64,000 bases of DNA, from positions 6,512,001 through 6,576,000 of the forward strand of contig NC_079884.1 in the NCBI RefSeq assembly GCF_029227915.1, in the 5' to 3' direction. This stretch comes from Hydractinia symbiolongicarpus (lineage: Eukaryota; Cnidaria; Hydrozoa; Anthoathecata; Hydractiniidae). The translations under genes and the position numbers were made by a program. Below the pieces are notes generated by a model that saw nothing but the letters and a program-made list of their open reading frames with translations, ran no database searches and was not told the origin of the DNA. Of the stretch, positions 27,221 through 40,442 are shown piece by piece; within the stretch, counting starts at the first letter, position 1, and every line of letters begins with the position of its first letter.

Positions 27221-30200
27221 TCTCCTTTATCACATTTATCAGGTGACAGTCCAAGGTTAGCTCAATTAAGTCCCACAGTCAATCGTTTCATAGTTAAAAG
27301 CGATGCAACCTAGTAATATCAGATAAATATTGCTAAATACATGTTGATACGAATATGTGACCCAACCGTTGTAACTCAAACAGACTTACATCGTTAGAAA
27401 GTCAATGAAATGTAGTTTTTGAAACTTTTGCTACTTCTTCAGCGCGCGATAACGGCTAGGATTGGTCCCACAATAAAAAAAATGACTTTTTTATCCTAAT
27501 ACTTAAATGAAGCGCTACCACAGAGCCCAGTGTAATCGCTGAGTTCCGGCAATCACGTCAAATTAAAAAGAATGTTATTTCTTGGAGTCCAATTGTCTCA
27601 TTTACCACATTTATCAGGTCACAGTCAGAAGTTAGTCCAATTAAGTCCCACAGTCAATCGTTTCATTGTTGAAAGCGAGGCAACCTAGTAATATCAGAAA
27701 AATATCGCTAAATACATGTTGGTACGAAGATGTGACCCAACCGTTGTAACTCAAACGGACTGACACCGTTAGAAAGTCAATGAAATGTAGTTTTTGAAAC
27801 TGTCGCTATTTCTTCATCGCGCGTTAACGGTTAGGATTGGTCCCACAATAAAAAAATGACATTTTTATCTTAATACTTAAATGAAGCGCTACCACAGAGC
27901 CCAGTGTAATCGCTGAGTTCCGGCAATCACGTCAAATTAAAAAGAATCTTATTTCTTGGAGTCCAATTGTCTCATTTATCACATTGCTCAGGTCACAGTC
28001 CAAAGTTAGTTCAATTAAGTCCCACAGTCAATCGTTTCATTGTTAAAAGCGATGCAACCTAGTATTATCAAAAAATATCGCTAAATACATGTTGGTACGT
28101 ATTTGTGACACAACCGTTGAAACTCAAACGGACTGACACCGTTAGAAAGACAATGAAATGGAGTTTTTGAAACTGTCGCTATTTCCACAGCGCGCGATTA
28201 CGTCTAGGATTGGTCCCACAATAAAAAAATGACTTTTTTTAACTTAATTCTTAAATGAAGCGCTACCACAGAGCCAAGTGTAATCGCTAAGTTTCGGCAA
28301 TCATGTCAAATTAAGAAGAATGTTATTTCTTGGAGTCCAATTGTCTCATTTATCACATTTATCAGGCCAGAGTCAAAAGTTAGTTCAATTAAGTCCCACA
28401 GTCAATCGTTTCATAGTTAAAAGCGATGCAACCTAGTAATATCAGAAAAATATCGCTAAATACATGTTGGTACGAATATGTGACACAACCGTTGAAACTC
28501 AAATGGACTGACACCGTTAGAAAGTCAATGAAATGTAGTTTTTGAAATTGTCGCTTTTTCTTCAACGCGCGCTAACGGCTAGGATAGGTCCCACAGTAAA
28601 AAAAATGACTTGTTTTAGCTTAATTTTTAAATGAAGCGCTACCACAGTGCCCAATGTAATCGCTGAGTTCCGGCAATCACGTCAAATTAAGAAGAATGTT
28701 ATTTCTTGGAGTCCAATTGTCTCATTTATCACATTGATCAGGTCAGAGTCTAAAGTTAGTTCAAGTAAGTCCAACAGTCAATCGTTTCATAGTTAAAAAC
28801 GATGCAACCTAGTATTATCAAAAAATATCGCTAAATACATGTTGGTACGTATTTGTGACACAACCGTTGAAACTCAAACGGACTGACACCGTTAGAAAGA
28901 CAATGAAATGGAGTTTTTGAAACTGTCGCTATTTCCACAGCGCGCGATTACGTCTAGGATTGGTCCCACAATAAAAAAATGACTTTTTTTAACTTAATTC
29001 TTAAATGAAGCGCTACCACAGAGCCAAGTGTAATCGCTAAGTTTCGGCAATCATGTCAAATTAAGAAGAATGTTATTTCTTGGAGTCCAATTGTCTCATT
29101 TATCACATTTATCAGGCCAGAGTCAAAAGTTAGTTCAATTAAGTCCCACAGTCAATCGTTTCATAGTTAAAAGCGATGAAACCTAGTAATATCAGAAAAA
29201 TATCGCTAAATACATGTTGGTACGAATATGTGACACAACCGTTGAAACTCAAACGGACTGACACCGTTAGAAAGTCAATGAAATGTAGTTTTTGAAATTG
29301 TCGCTTTTTCTTCAACGCGCGCTAACGGCTAGGATAGGTCCCACAGTAAAAAAAATGACTTGTTTTAGCTTAATTTTTAAATGAAGCGCTACCACAGTGC
29401 CCAATGTAATCGCTGAGTTCCGGCAATCACGTCAAATTAAGAAGAATGTTATTTCTTGGAGTCCAATTGTCTCATTTATCACATTGATCAGGTCAGAGTC
29501 TAAAGTTAGTTCAAGTAAGTCCAACAGTCAATCGTTTCATAGTTAAAAACGATGCAACCTAGTAATATCAGAAAAATATCGCTAAATACATGTTGGTACG
29601 AATATGTGACCAAACCGTTGTAACTGAAACGGACTGACACCGTTAGAAAGTCAATGAAATTTAGTTTTTGAGACTGTCGCTATTTCTTCAGCGGGCGGTA
29701 ACGGATAGGATTGGTACCACAGTAAAGAATGACTTATTTATCTAAACTCTTAAATGAAGCGCTACCACAGTGTCCAGTGTAATCGCTGAGTTCCGGCAAT
29801 CACGTCAAATTGTCAAGAATGTTATTTCTTGGAGTCCAATTGTCTCATTTACCACATTTATCAGGTCACAGTCCAAAGTTAGTCCAATTAAGTCCCACAG
29901 TCAATCGTTTCATTGTTGAAAGCGATGCAACCTAGTAATATCAGAAAAATATCGCTAAACACATGTTGGTACGAATATGTGACCCAACCGTTGTAACTCA
30001 AACGGACTGACACCGTTAGAAAGTCAATGAAATGTAGTTTTTGAAAGTGTCGCTTTTTCTTCAACGCGCGCTAACGGCTAGGATAGGTCCCACAGTAAAA
30101 AAAATGACTTTTTTAGTTTAATTTTTAATTGAAGCGCTACCACAGTGCCCAGTGTAATCGCTGAGTTCCGGCAATCACGTCAAATTAACAAGAATGTTCT

Positions 30201-32462
30201 ATCTTGGAGTCCAATTGTCTCCTTTATCACATTTATCAGGTGACAGTCCAAGGTTAGCTCAATTAAGTCCCACAGTCAATCGTTTCATAGTTAAAAGCGA
30301 TGCAACCTAGTAACATCAGATAAATATCGCTAAATACATGTTGATACGAATATGTGACCCAACCGTTGTAACTCAAACAGACTGACATCGTTAGAAAGTC
30401 AATGAAATGTAGTTTTTGAAACTTTTGCTACTTCTTCAGCGCGCGATAACGGCTAGGATTGGTCCCACAATAAAAAAATGACTTTTTTATCCTAATACTT
30501 AAATGAAGCGCTACCACAGAGCCCAGTGTAATCGCTGAGTTCCGGCAATCACGTCAAATTAAAAAGAATGTTATTTCTTGGAGTCCAATTGTCTCATTTA
30601 CCACATTTATCAGGTCACAGTCAGAAGTTAGTCCAATTAAGTCCCACAGTCAATCGTTTCATTGTTGAAAGCGATGCAACCTAGTAATATCAGAAAAATA
30701 TCGCTAAATACATGTTGGTACGAAGATGTGACCCAACCGTTGTAACTCAAACGGACTGACACCGTTAGAAAGTCAATGAAATGTAGTTTTTGAAACTGTC
30801 GCTATTTCTTCATCGCGCGTTAACGGTTAGGATTGGTCCCACAATAAAAAAATGACATTTTTATCTTAATACTTAAATGAAGCGCTACCACAGAGCCCAG
30901 TGTAATCGCTGAGTTCCGGCAATCACGTCAAATTAAAAAGAATGTTATTTCTTGGAGTCCAATTGTCTCATTTATCACATTGCTCAGGTCACAGTCCAAA
31001 GTTAGTTCAATTAAGTCCCACAGTAAATCGTTTCATTGTTAAAAGCGATGCAACCTAGTATTATCAAAAAATATCGCTAAATACATGTTGGTACGTATTT
31101 GTGACACAACCGTTGAAACTCAAACGGACTGACACCGTTAGAAAGACAATGAAATGGAGTTTTTGAAGCTGTCGCTATTTCCACAGCGCGCGATTACGTC
31201 TAGGATTGGTCCCACAATAAAAAAATGACTTTTTTTAACTTAATTCTTAAATGAAGCGCTACCACAGAGCCAAGTGTAATCGCTAAGTTTCGGCAATCAT
31301 GTCAAATTAAGAAGAATGTTATTTCTTGGAGTCCAATTGTCTCATTTATCACATTTATCAGGCCAGAGTCAAAAGTTAGTTCAATTAAGTCCCACAGTCA
31401 ATCGTTTCATAGTTAAAAGCGATGCAACCTAGTAATATCAGAAAAATATCGCTAAATACATGTTGGTACGAATATGTGACACAACCGTTGAAACTCAAAC
31501 GGACTGACACCGTTAGAAAGTCAATGAAATGTAGTTTTTGAAATTGTCGCTTTTTCTTCAACGCGCGCTAACGGCTAGGATAGGTCCCACAGTAAAAAAA
31601 ATGACTTGTTTTAGCTTAATTTTTAAATGAAGCGCTACCACAGTGCCCAATGTAATCGCTGAGTTCCGGCAATCACGTCAAATTAAGAAGAATGTTATTT
31701 CTTGGAGTCCAATTGTCTCATTTATCACATTGATCAGGTCAGAGTCTAAAGTTAGTTCAAGTAAGTCCAACAGTCAATCGTTTCATAGTTAAAAACGATG
31801 CAACCTAGTAATATCAGAAAAATATCGCTAAATACATGTTGGTACGAATATGTGACCAAACCGTTGTAACTGAAACGGACTGACACCGTCAGAAAGTCAA
31901 TGAAATTTAGTTTTTGAGACTGTCGCTATTTCTTCAGCGGGCGGTAACGGATAGGATTGGTACCACAGTAAAGAATGACTTATTTATCTAAACTCTTAAA
32001 TGAAGCGCTACCACAGTGTCCAGTGTAATCGCTGAGTTCAGGCAATCACGTCAAATTGTCAAGAATGTTATTTCTTGGAGTCCTATTGTCTCATTTACCA
32101 CATTTATCAGGTCACAGTCCAAAGTTAGTCCAATTAAGTCCCACAGTCAATCGTTTCATTGTTGAAAGCGATGCAACCTAGTAATATCAGAAAAATATCG
32201 CTAAACACATGTTGGTACGAATATGTGACCCAACCGTTGTAACTCAAACGGACTGACACCGTTAGAAAGTCAATGAAATGTAGTTTTTGAAAGTGTCGCT
32301 TTTTCTTCAACGCGCGCTAACGGCTAGGATAGGTCCCACAGTAAAAAAATGACTTTTTTAGCTTAATTTTTAATTGAAGCGCTACCACAGTGCCCAGTGT
32401 AATCGCTGAGTTCCGGCAATCACGTCAAATTAACAAGAATGTTCTTTCTTGGAGTCCAATTG
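27221..32462 (+). repeat. Satellite block 5: HOR units of 8 and 6 monomers
   Basis: The junction TCTCCTTTATCAC followed by GGTGACAGTCCAAGG occurs at 27,221, 30,218 and 32,463, giving units of 2,997 and 2,245 bp. The difference of about 750 bp is explained by a direct two-monomer duplication in the first unit: TAGTATTATCAAAAAATATC starts at about 28,060 and again at about 28,810, but only once (31,057) in the second unit. Distances from the unit start to this marker (840 bp) agree exactly between the two units. Confidence 0.88.
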
Positions 32463-35400
32463 TCTCCTTTATCACATTTATCAGGTGACAGTCCAAGGTT
32501 AGCTCAATTAAGTCCCACAGTCAATCGTTTCATAGTTAAAAGCGATGCAACCTAGTAATATCAGATAAATATCGCTAAATACATGTTGATACGAATATGT
32601 GACCCAACCGTTGTAACTCAAACAGACTGACATCGTTAGAAAGTCAATGAAATGTAGTTTTTGAAACTTTTGCTACTTCTTCAGCGCGCGATAACGGCTA
32701 GGATTGGTCCCACAATCAAAAAATGACTTTTTTATCCTAATACTTAAATGACGCGCTACCACAGAGCCCAGTGTAATCGCTGAGTTCCGGCAATCATGTC
32801 AAATTAAAAAGAATGTTATTTCTTGGAGTCCAATTGTCTTATTTATCACATTGATCAGGAGACAGTCCAAAGTTATTTCAATTAAGTCCCACAGTCAAGC
32901 GTTTCATAGTTAAAAGCGATGCAACCTAGTAATATCAGAAACATATCGCTAAATACATGTTGGTACGTATTTGTGACCAAACCGTTGTAACTGAAAGGTA
33001 CTGACACCGTTAGAAAGTCAATGAAATGTAGTTTTTGAAACTGTTGCGATTTCTTCAGCGCGCGATAACGGATAGGATTGGTCCCACAGTAAAATATGAC
33101 TTATTTATCTAAACTCTTAAATGAAGCGCTACCACAGCGGCCAGTGTAATCGCTGAGTTCCGGCAATCACGTCAAATTAAGAAGAATGTTTTTTCTTGGA
33201 GTCCAATTGTCTCATTTTTCACATTTATCAGGTCACAGTCCAAAGTTAGTTCAATTAAGTCCCACAGTCAATCGTTTCATTGTTAAAAGCTATGCAACCT
33301 AGTAATATCAAAAAAATATCGCTAAATACATGTTGGTACGAATATGTGACACAACCGTCGAAACTCAAACGGACTGACACCGTTAGAAAGACAATGAAAT
33401 GTAGTTTTTGAAACTGTCGCTATTTCCTTAGCGCGCGATTACGTCTAGGATTGGTCCCACAATAAAAAAATGACTTTTTTTACCTTAATTCTTAATTAAA
33501 GCGCTACCACAGAGCCAAGTGTAATCGCTAAGTTTCGGCAATCATGTCAAATTAAGAAGAATGTTATTTCTTGGAGTCCAATTGTCTCATTTATCACATT
33601 TATCAGGTCAGAGTCCAAAGTTAGTTCAATTAAGTCCCACAGTCAATCGTTTCATAGTTAAAAGCGATGCAACCTAGTAATATCAGAAAAATATCGCTAA
33701 ATACATGTTGGTACGAATATGTGACACAACCGTTGAAACTCAAACGGACTGACACCGTTGGAAAGTCAATGAAATTTAGTTTTTGAAACTGTCGCTATTT
33801 CTTCTGCGCGCGATAACGGATAGGATTGGTCCCACAGTAAAGAATGACTTATTTATCTTTACTCTTAAATGAAGCGCTACCACAGCGGCCAGTGTGATCG
33901 CTGAGTTCCGGCAATCACGTCAAATTTAGAAGAATGTTATTTCTTGGAGTCCAATTGTCTGATTGTTTACATTTATCAGGTCACAGTCCAAAGTTAGTTC
34001 AATTGAGTCTCACAGTCAACGCTTCATTGTTAAAAGCGATGCAACCTAGTAATATCAAAAAAATATCGCTAAATACATGTTGGTACGAATATGTGACCAA
34101 ACCGTTGTAACTGAAACGGACTGACACCGTTAGAAATTCAATGAAATTTAGTTTTTGAAACTGTCGCTATTTCTTCAGCGCGCGATAACGGATAGGATTG
34201 GTCCCACAGTAAAGAATGACTTATTTATCTTTACTCTTAAATGAAGCGCTACCACAGCGGTCAGTATAATCGCTGAGTTTCGGCAATCATGTCAAGTTAA
34301 CAAGAATGTTATTTCTTGGAGTCCAATTGTCTCCTTTATCAGATTTATCAGGAAACAGTATAAAGTTAGTTCAATTAAGTCCCATAGTCAATCGTTTCAT
34401 AGTTAAAAGCGACGCAACCTAGTAATATCAGAAAAATATCGCTAAATACATGTTGGTACGTATTTGTGACCAAACCGTTGTAACTGAAAAGGACTGACAC
34501 CGTTAGAAAGTCAATGAAATGTAGTTTTTGAAACTGTCGCTATTTCTTCAGCACGCAATTACGGATAGGATTGGTCCCACAGTAAAAAATTACTTATTTA
34601 TCTAAACTCTTAAATGAAGCGCTACCACAGCGGCCAGTGTAATCGCTGAGTTTCGGCAATCCTGTCAAATTAAGAAGAATGTTATTTCTTGGTGTCCAAT
34701 TGTCTCATTTATCACATCTATCAGGTCAGAGTCCAAAGTTAGTTCAATTATGTCCCACAGTCAATCGTTTCATAGTTAAAAGCGATGCAACCTAGTAATA
34801 TCAAAAAAATATCGCTAAATGCATGTTGGTACGAATATGTGACCAAACCGCTGTAACTGAAACGGACTGACACCGTTAGAAATTCAATGAAATTTAGTTT
34901 TTGAAACTGTCGCTATTTCTTCAGCGCGCGATAACGGATAGGATTGGTCCCACAGTAAAGTATGACTCATTTATCTAAACTCTTAAATGAAGCGCTACCA
35001 CAGCGGCCAGTGTAATCGCTGAGTTTCGGCAATCATGTCAAGTTAACAAGAATGTTATTTCTTGGAGTCCAATTGTCTCCTTTATCACATTTATCAGGTG
35101 ACAGTCCAAAGTTAGTTCAATTAAGTCGCACAGTCAATCGTTTCATAGTTAAAAGCGATGCAACCTAGTAATATCAGAAAAATATCGCTAAATACATGTT
35201 GGTACGTATTTGTGACCAAACCGTTGTATCTGAAAGGGACTGACACCGTTAGAAAGTCAATAAAATGTAGATTTTGAAACTGTCGCTATTTCTTCAGCGC
35301 GCGATAACGGATAGGATTGGTCCCACAGTAAAAAATGACTTATTTATCTTTACTCTTAAATGAAGCACTACCACAGCGGCCAGTATAATCGCTGAGTTCC

Positions 35401-38400
35401 GGCAATCACGTCAAATTTAGAAGAATGTTATTTCTTGGAGTCCAATTGTCTGATTTTTTACATTTATCAGGTCACAGTCAAAAGTTAGTTCAATTGAGTC
35501 TCACAGTCAACGTTTCATTGTTAAAAGCGATGCAACCAAGTAATATCAAAAAAATATCGCTAAATACAAGTTGGTACGAATATGTGACCAAACCGTTGTA
35601 ACTGAAACGGACTGACACCGTTAAAAAGTCAATGAAATTTAGTTTTTGAAACTGTCGCTATTTCTTCAGCGCGCGATAACGGATAGGATTGGTACCACAG
35701 TAAAGAATGACTTTTTTATCTAAACTCTTAAATGAAGCGCTACCACAGCGGCCAGTATAATCGCTGAGTTTCGGCAATCATGTCAAGTTAACAAGAATGT
35801 TATTTCTTGGAGTCCCATTGTCTCCTTTATCACATTTATCAGGAGACAGTCCAAAGTTAGTTCAATTAAGTCCCATAGTTAATCGTTTCATAGTTAAAAG
35901 CGACGCAACCTAGTAATATCAGAAAAATATCGCTAAATACATGTTGGTACGAATATGTGACCAAACCGCTGTAACTGAAACGGACTGACATCGTTAGAAA
36001 GTCAATGAAATTTAGTTTTTGAAACTGTCGCTATTTCTTCAGCGCGCGATAACGGATAGGATTGGTCCCACAGTAAAGTATGACTCATTTATCTAAACTC
36101 TTAAATGAAGCGCTACCTCAGCGGCCAGTGTAATCGCTGAGTTTCGGCAATCATGTCAAGTTAACAAGAATGTTATTTCTTGGAGTCCAATTGTCTCCTT
36201 TATCACATTTATCAGGTGACAGTCCAAAGTTATTCAATTAAGTCGCACAGTCAATCGTTTCATAGTTAAAAGCGATGCAACCTAGTAATATCAGAAAAAT
36301 ATCGCTAAATACATGTTGGTACGTATTTGTGACCAAACCGTTGTAACTGAAAGGGACTGACACCGTTAGAAAGTCAATTAAATGTAGATGTTGAAACTGT
36401 CGCTATTTCTTCAGCGCGCGATAACGGATAGGATTGGTCCCACAGTAAAAAATGACTTATTTTTCTAAACTTTTAAATGAAGCGCTACCACAGCGGCCAG
36501 TGTAATCGCTGAGTTCCGGCAATCACGTCAAATTAAGAAGAATGTTATTTCTTGGAGTCCAATTGTCTTATTTTTTTACATTTATCAGGTCACACTCCAA
36601 AGTTAGTTCAATTAAGTCGCACAGTCAATCGTTTCATAGTTAAAAGCGATGCAACCTAGTAATATCAAAAAAATATCGCTAAATACATGTTGGTACGAAT
36701 ATGTGACACAACCGTTGAAACTCAAACGGACTGACACCGTTAGAAAGACAATGAAATGTAGTTTTTGAAACTGTCGCTATTTCCTCAACGCGCGATAATG
36801 TCTAGGATTGGTCCCACAATAAAAAAAGAACTTTTTTCAACTTAATTCTTAAATGCAGCGCTACCACAGAGCCCAGTGTAATCGCTGAGTTTCGGCAATC
36901 AAGTCAAATTAAGAAGAATGTTATTTCTTGGTGTCCAATTGTCTCCTTTATCACATTTATCAGATGACAGTCCAAAGTTAGTTCAATTAAGTCCCACAGT
37001 CAATCGTTTCATAGTTAAAAGCGATGCAACCTAGTAATATTACAAAAATATCGCTAAATACATGTTGGTACGAATATGTGACCCAACCGTTGTAACTCAA
37101 ATGGACTGACACCGTTGGAAAGTCAATGAAATGTAGTTCTTGAAACTGTCGCTATTTCTTTAGCGCGCGATAACGGCTAGGATTGGTCCCACAATAAAAA
37201 ATGACTTTTTTTATCTTAATTCTTAAATGAAGCGCTACCCCAGGGCCCAGTGTAATCGCTGAATTTCTGCAATCATGTCAAATTAACAAGAATGTTATTT
37301 CTTGGAGTCCAATTGTCTCCTTTATCACATATATCAGGTCACAGTCCAAAGTTAGTTCCATTAAGTCCCATAGTCAATCGTTTCATAATTAAAAGCGATG
37401 CAACCTAGTAATATCAGAAAAATATCGCCAAATACATGTTGGTACGAATATGTGACTCAACTGTTGTAACTCAAACGGATTGATACTTTTAGAAAGTCTA
37501 TGAAATGTAGTTTTTGAAACTATTGCTAATTCTGCAGCGCGAGATAACGTCTAGGATTGGTCCCACAATAAAAAAATGACTTTTTTTAACTTAATTCTTA
37601 AATGAAGCGCTACCACAGAGCCCAGTGTTATCGCTGAGTTTCGGCAATCAAGTCAAATTAAGAAAAATGTTATTTCTTGGTGTCCAATTGTCTCCTTTAC
37701 CACATTTATACGGTGACAGTCCAAAGTTAGTTCAATTAAGTCCCACAGTCAATCGTTTCATAGTTAAAAGCGATGCAACCTAGTAATATTAGAAAAATAT
37801 CGCTAAATACATGTTGGTACGAATATGTGACACAACCGTTGTAACTCAAATGGACTGACACCGTTGGAAAGTCAATGAAATGTACTTTTTGAAACTGTCG
37901 CTATTTCTTCAGCGCGCGATAACGGATAGGATTGGTCCCACAGTAAAGTATGACTCATTTATCTAAACTCTTAAATGAAGCGCTACCACAGCGGCCAGTG
38001 TAATCGCTGAGTTTCGGCAATCATGTCAAGTTAACAAGAATGTTATTTCTTGGAGTCCAATTGTCTCCTTTATCACATTTATCAGGTGACAGTCCAAAGT
38101 TAGTTCAATTAAGTCGCACAGTCAATCGTTTCATAGTTAAAAGCGATGCAACCTAGTAATATCAGAAAAATATCGCTAAATACATGTTGGTACGTATTTG
38201 TGACCAAACCGTTGTAACTGAAAGGGACTGACACCGTTAGAAAGTCAATTAAATGTAGATTTTGAAACTGTCGCTATTTCTTCAGCGCGCGATAACGGAT
38301 AGGATTGGTGCCACAGTAAAAAATGACTTATTTATCTTTACTCTTAAATGAAGCGCTACCACAGCGGCCAGTATAATCGCTGAGTTCCGGCAATCACGTC

Positions 38401-40442
38401 AAATTTAGAAGAATGTTATTTCTTGGAGTCCAATTGTCTGATTTTTTACATTTATCAGGTCACAGTCCAAAGTTAGTTCAATTGAGTCTCACAGTCAACT
38501 TTTCATTGTTAAAAGCGATGCAACCTAGTAATATCAAAAAAATATCGCTAAATACATGTTGGTACGTATTTGTGACCAAACCGTTGTAACTGAAAGGGAC
38601 TGACACCGTTAGAAAGTCAAAGAAATGTAGTTTTTGAAACTGTCGCTATTTCTTCAGCACGCAATTACGGAGAGGATTGGTCCCACAGTAAAAAATTACT
38701 TATTTATCTAAACTCTTAAATGAAGCGCTACCACAGCGGCCAGTGTAATCGCTGAGTTTCGGCAATCATGTCAAATTAAGAAGAATGTTATTTCTTGGTG
38801 TCCAATTGTCTCATTTATCCCATCTATCAGGTCAGAGTCCAAAGTTAGTTCAATTATGTCCCACAGTCAATCGTTTCATAGTTAAAAGCGATGCAACCTA
38901 GTAATATCAAAAAAATAACGCTAAATACATGTTGGTACGAATATGTGACCAAACCGCTGTAACTGAAACGGACTGACACCGTTAGAAAGTCAATGAAATT
39001 TAGTTTTTGAAACTGTCGCTATTTCTTCAGCGCGCGATAACGGATAGGATTGGTCCCACAGTAAAGTATGACTCATTTATCTAAACTCTTAATCGAAGCG
39101 CTACCTCAGCGGCCAGTGTAATCGCTGAGTTTCGGCAATCATGTCAAGTTAACAAGAATGTTATTTCTTGGAGTCCATTTGTCTCCTTTATCACATTTAT
39201 CAGGTGACAGTCCAAAGTTAGTTCAATTAAGTCGCACAGTCAATCGTTTCATAGTTAAAAGCGATGCAACCTAGTAATATCAGAAAAATATCGCTAAATA
39301 CATGTTGGTACGTATTTGTGACCAAACCGTTGTAACTGAAAGGGACTGACACCGTTAGAAAGTCAATTAAATGTAGATTTTGAAACTTTCGCTATTTCTT
39401 CAGCGCGCGATAACGGATAGGATTGGTCCCACAGTAAAAAATGACTTATTTTTCTAAACTTTTAAATGAAGCGCTACCACAGCGGCCAGTGTAATCGCTG
39501 AGTTCCGGCAATCACGTCAAATTAAGAAGAATGTTATTTCTTGGAGTCCAATTGTCTTATTTTTCACATTTATCAGGTCACACTCCAAAGTTAGTTCAAT
39601 TAAGTCGCACAGTCAATCGTTTCATAGTTAAAAGCGATGCAACCTAGTAATATCAAAAAAATATCGCTAAATACATGTTGGTACGAATATGTGACACAAC
39701 CGTTGAAACTCAAACGGACTGACACCGTTAGAAAGACAATGAAATGTAGTTTTTGAAACTGTCGCTATTTCCTCAGCGCGCGATAACGTCTAGGATTGTT
39801 CCACAATAAAAAAATAACTTTTTTCAACTTAATTCTTAAATGCAGCGCTACCACAGAGCCCAGTGTAATCGCTGAGTTTCGGCAATCAAGTCAAATTAAG
39901 AAGAATGTTATTTCTTGGTGTCCAATTGTCTCCTTTATCACATTTATCAGATGACAGTCCAAAGTTAGTTCATGTAAGTCCGACAGTCAATCGTTTCATA
40001 GTTAAAAGCGATGCAACCTAGTAATATTACAAAAATATCGCTAAATACATGTTGGTACGAATATGTGACCCAACCGTTGTAACTCAAATGGACTGACACC
40101 GTTGGAAAGTCAATGAAATGTAGTTCTTGAAACTGTCGCTATTTCTTTAGCGCGCGATAACGGCTAGGATTGGTCCCACAGTAAAAAATGACTTTTTTTA
40201 TCTTAATTCTTAAATGAAGCGCTACCACAGGGCCCAGTGTAATCGCTGAATTTCTGCAATCATGTCAAATTAACAAGAATCTTATTTCTTGGAGTCCCAT
40301 TGTCTCCTTTATCACATATATCAGGTCACAGTCCAAAGTTAGTTCCATTAAGTCCCATAGTCAATCGTTTCATAATTAAAAGCGATGCAACCTAGTAATA
40401 TCAGAAAAATATCGCCAAATACATGTTGGTACGAATATGTGA
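32463..40442 (+). repeat. Satellite block 6: diverged monomers with 8- and 11-monomer offsets
   Basis: Copies here are richer in CTCCTTTATCACATTTATCAGG-type variants and GTATTTGTGACCAAACCG. The variant CCGCTGTAACTG occurs at 34,848, 35,966 and 38,954 (three and eight monomers apart). GCACGCAATTACGG occurs at 34,551 and 38,657 (4,106 bp, 11 monomers). CTCAACTGTTG occurs at 37,456 and 40,443 (2,987 bp, eight monomers). The 32.9-33.7 kb part closely resembles 8.9-9.9 kb, for example the rare GAAAGGTACTGACACC. Units are less alike than in blocks 3 and 4, suggesting older amplification. Confidence 0.8.
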
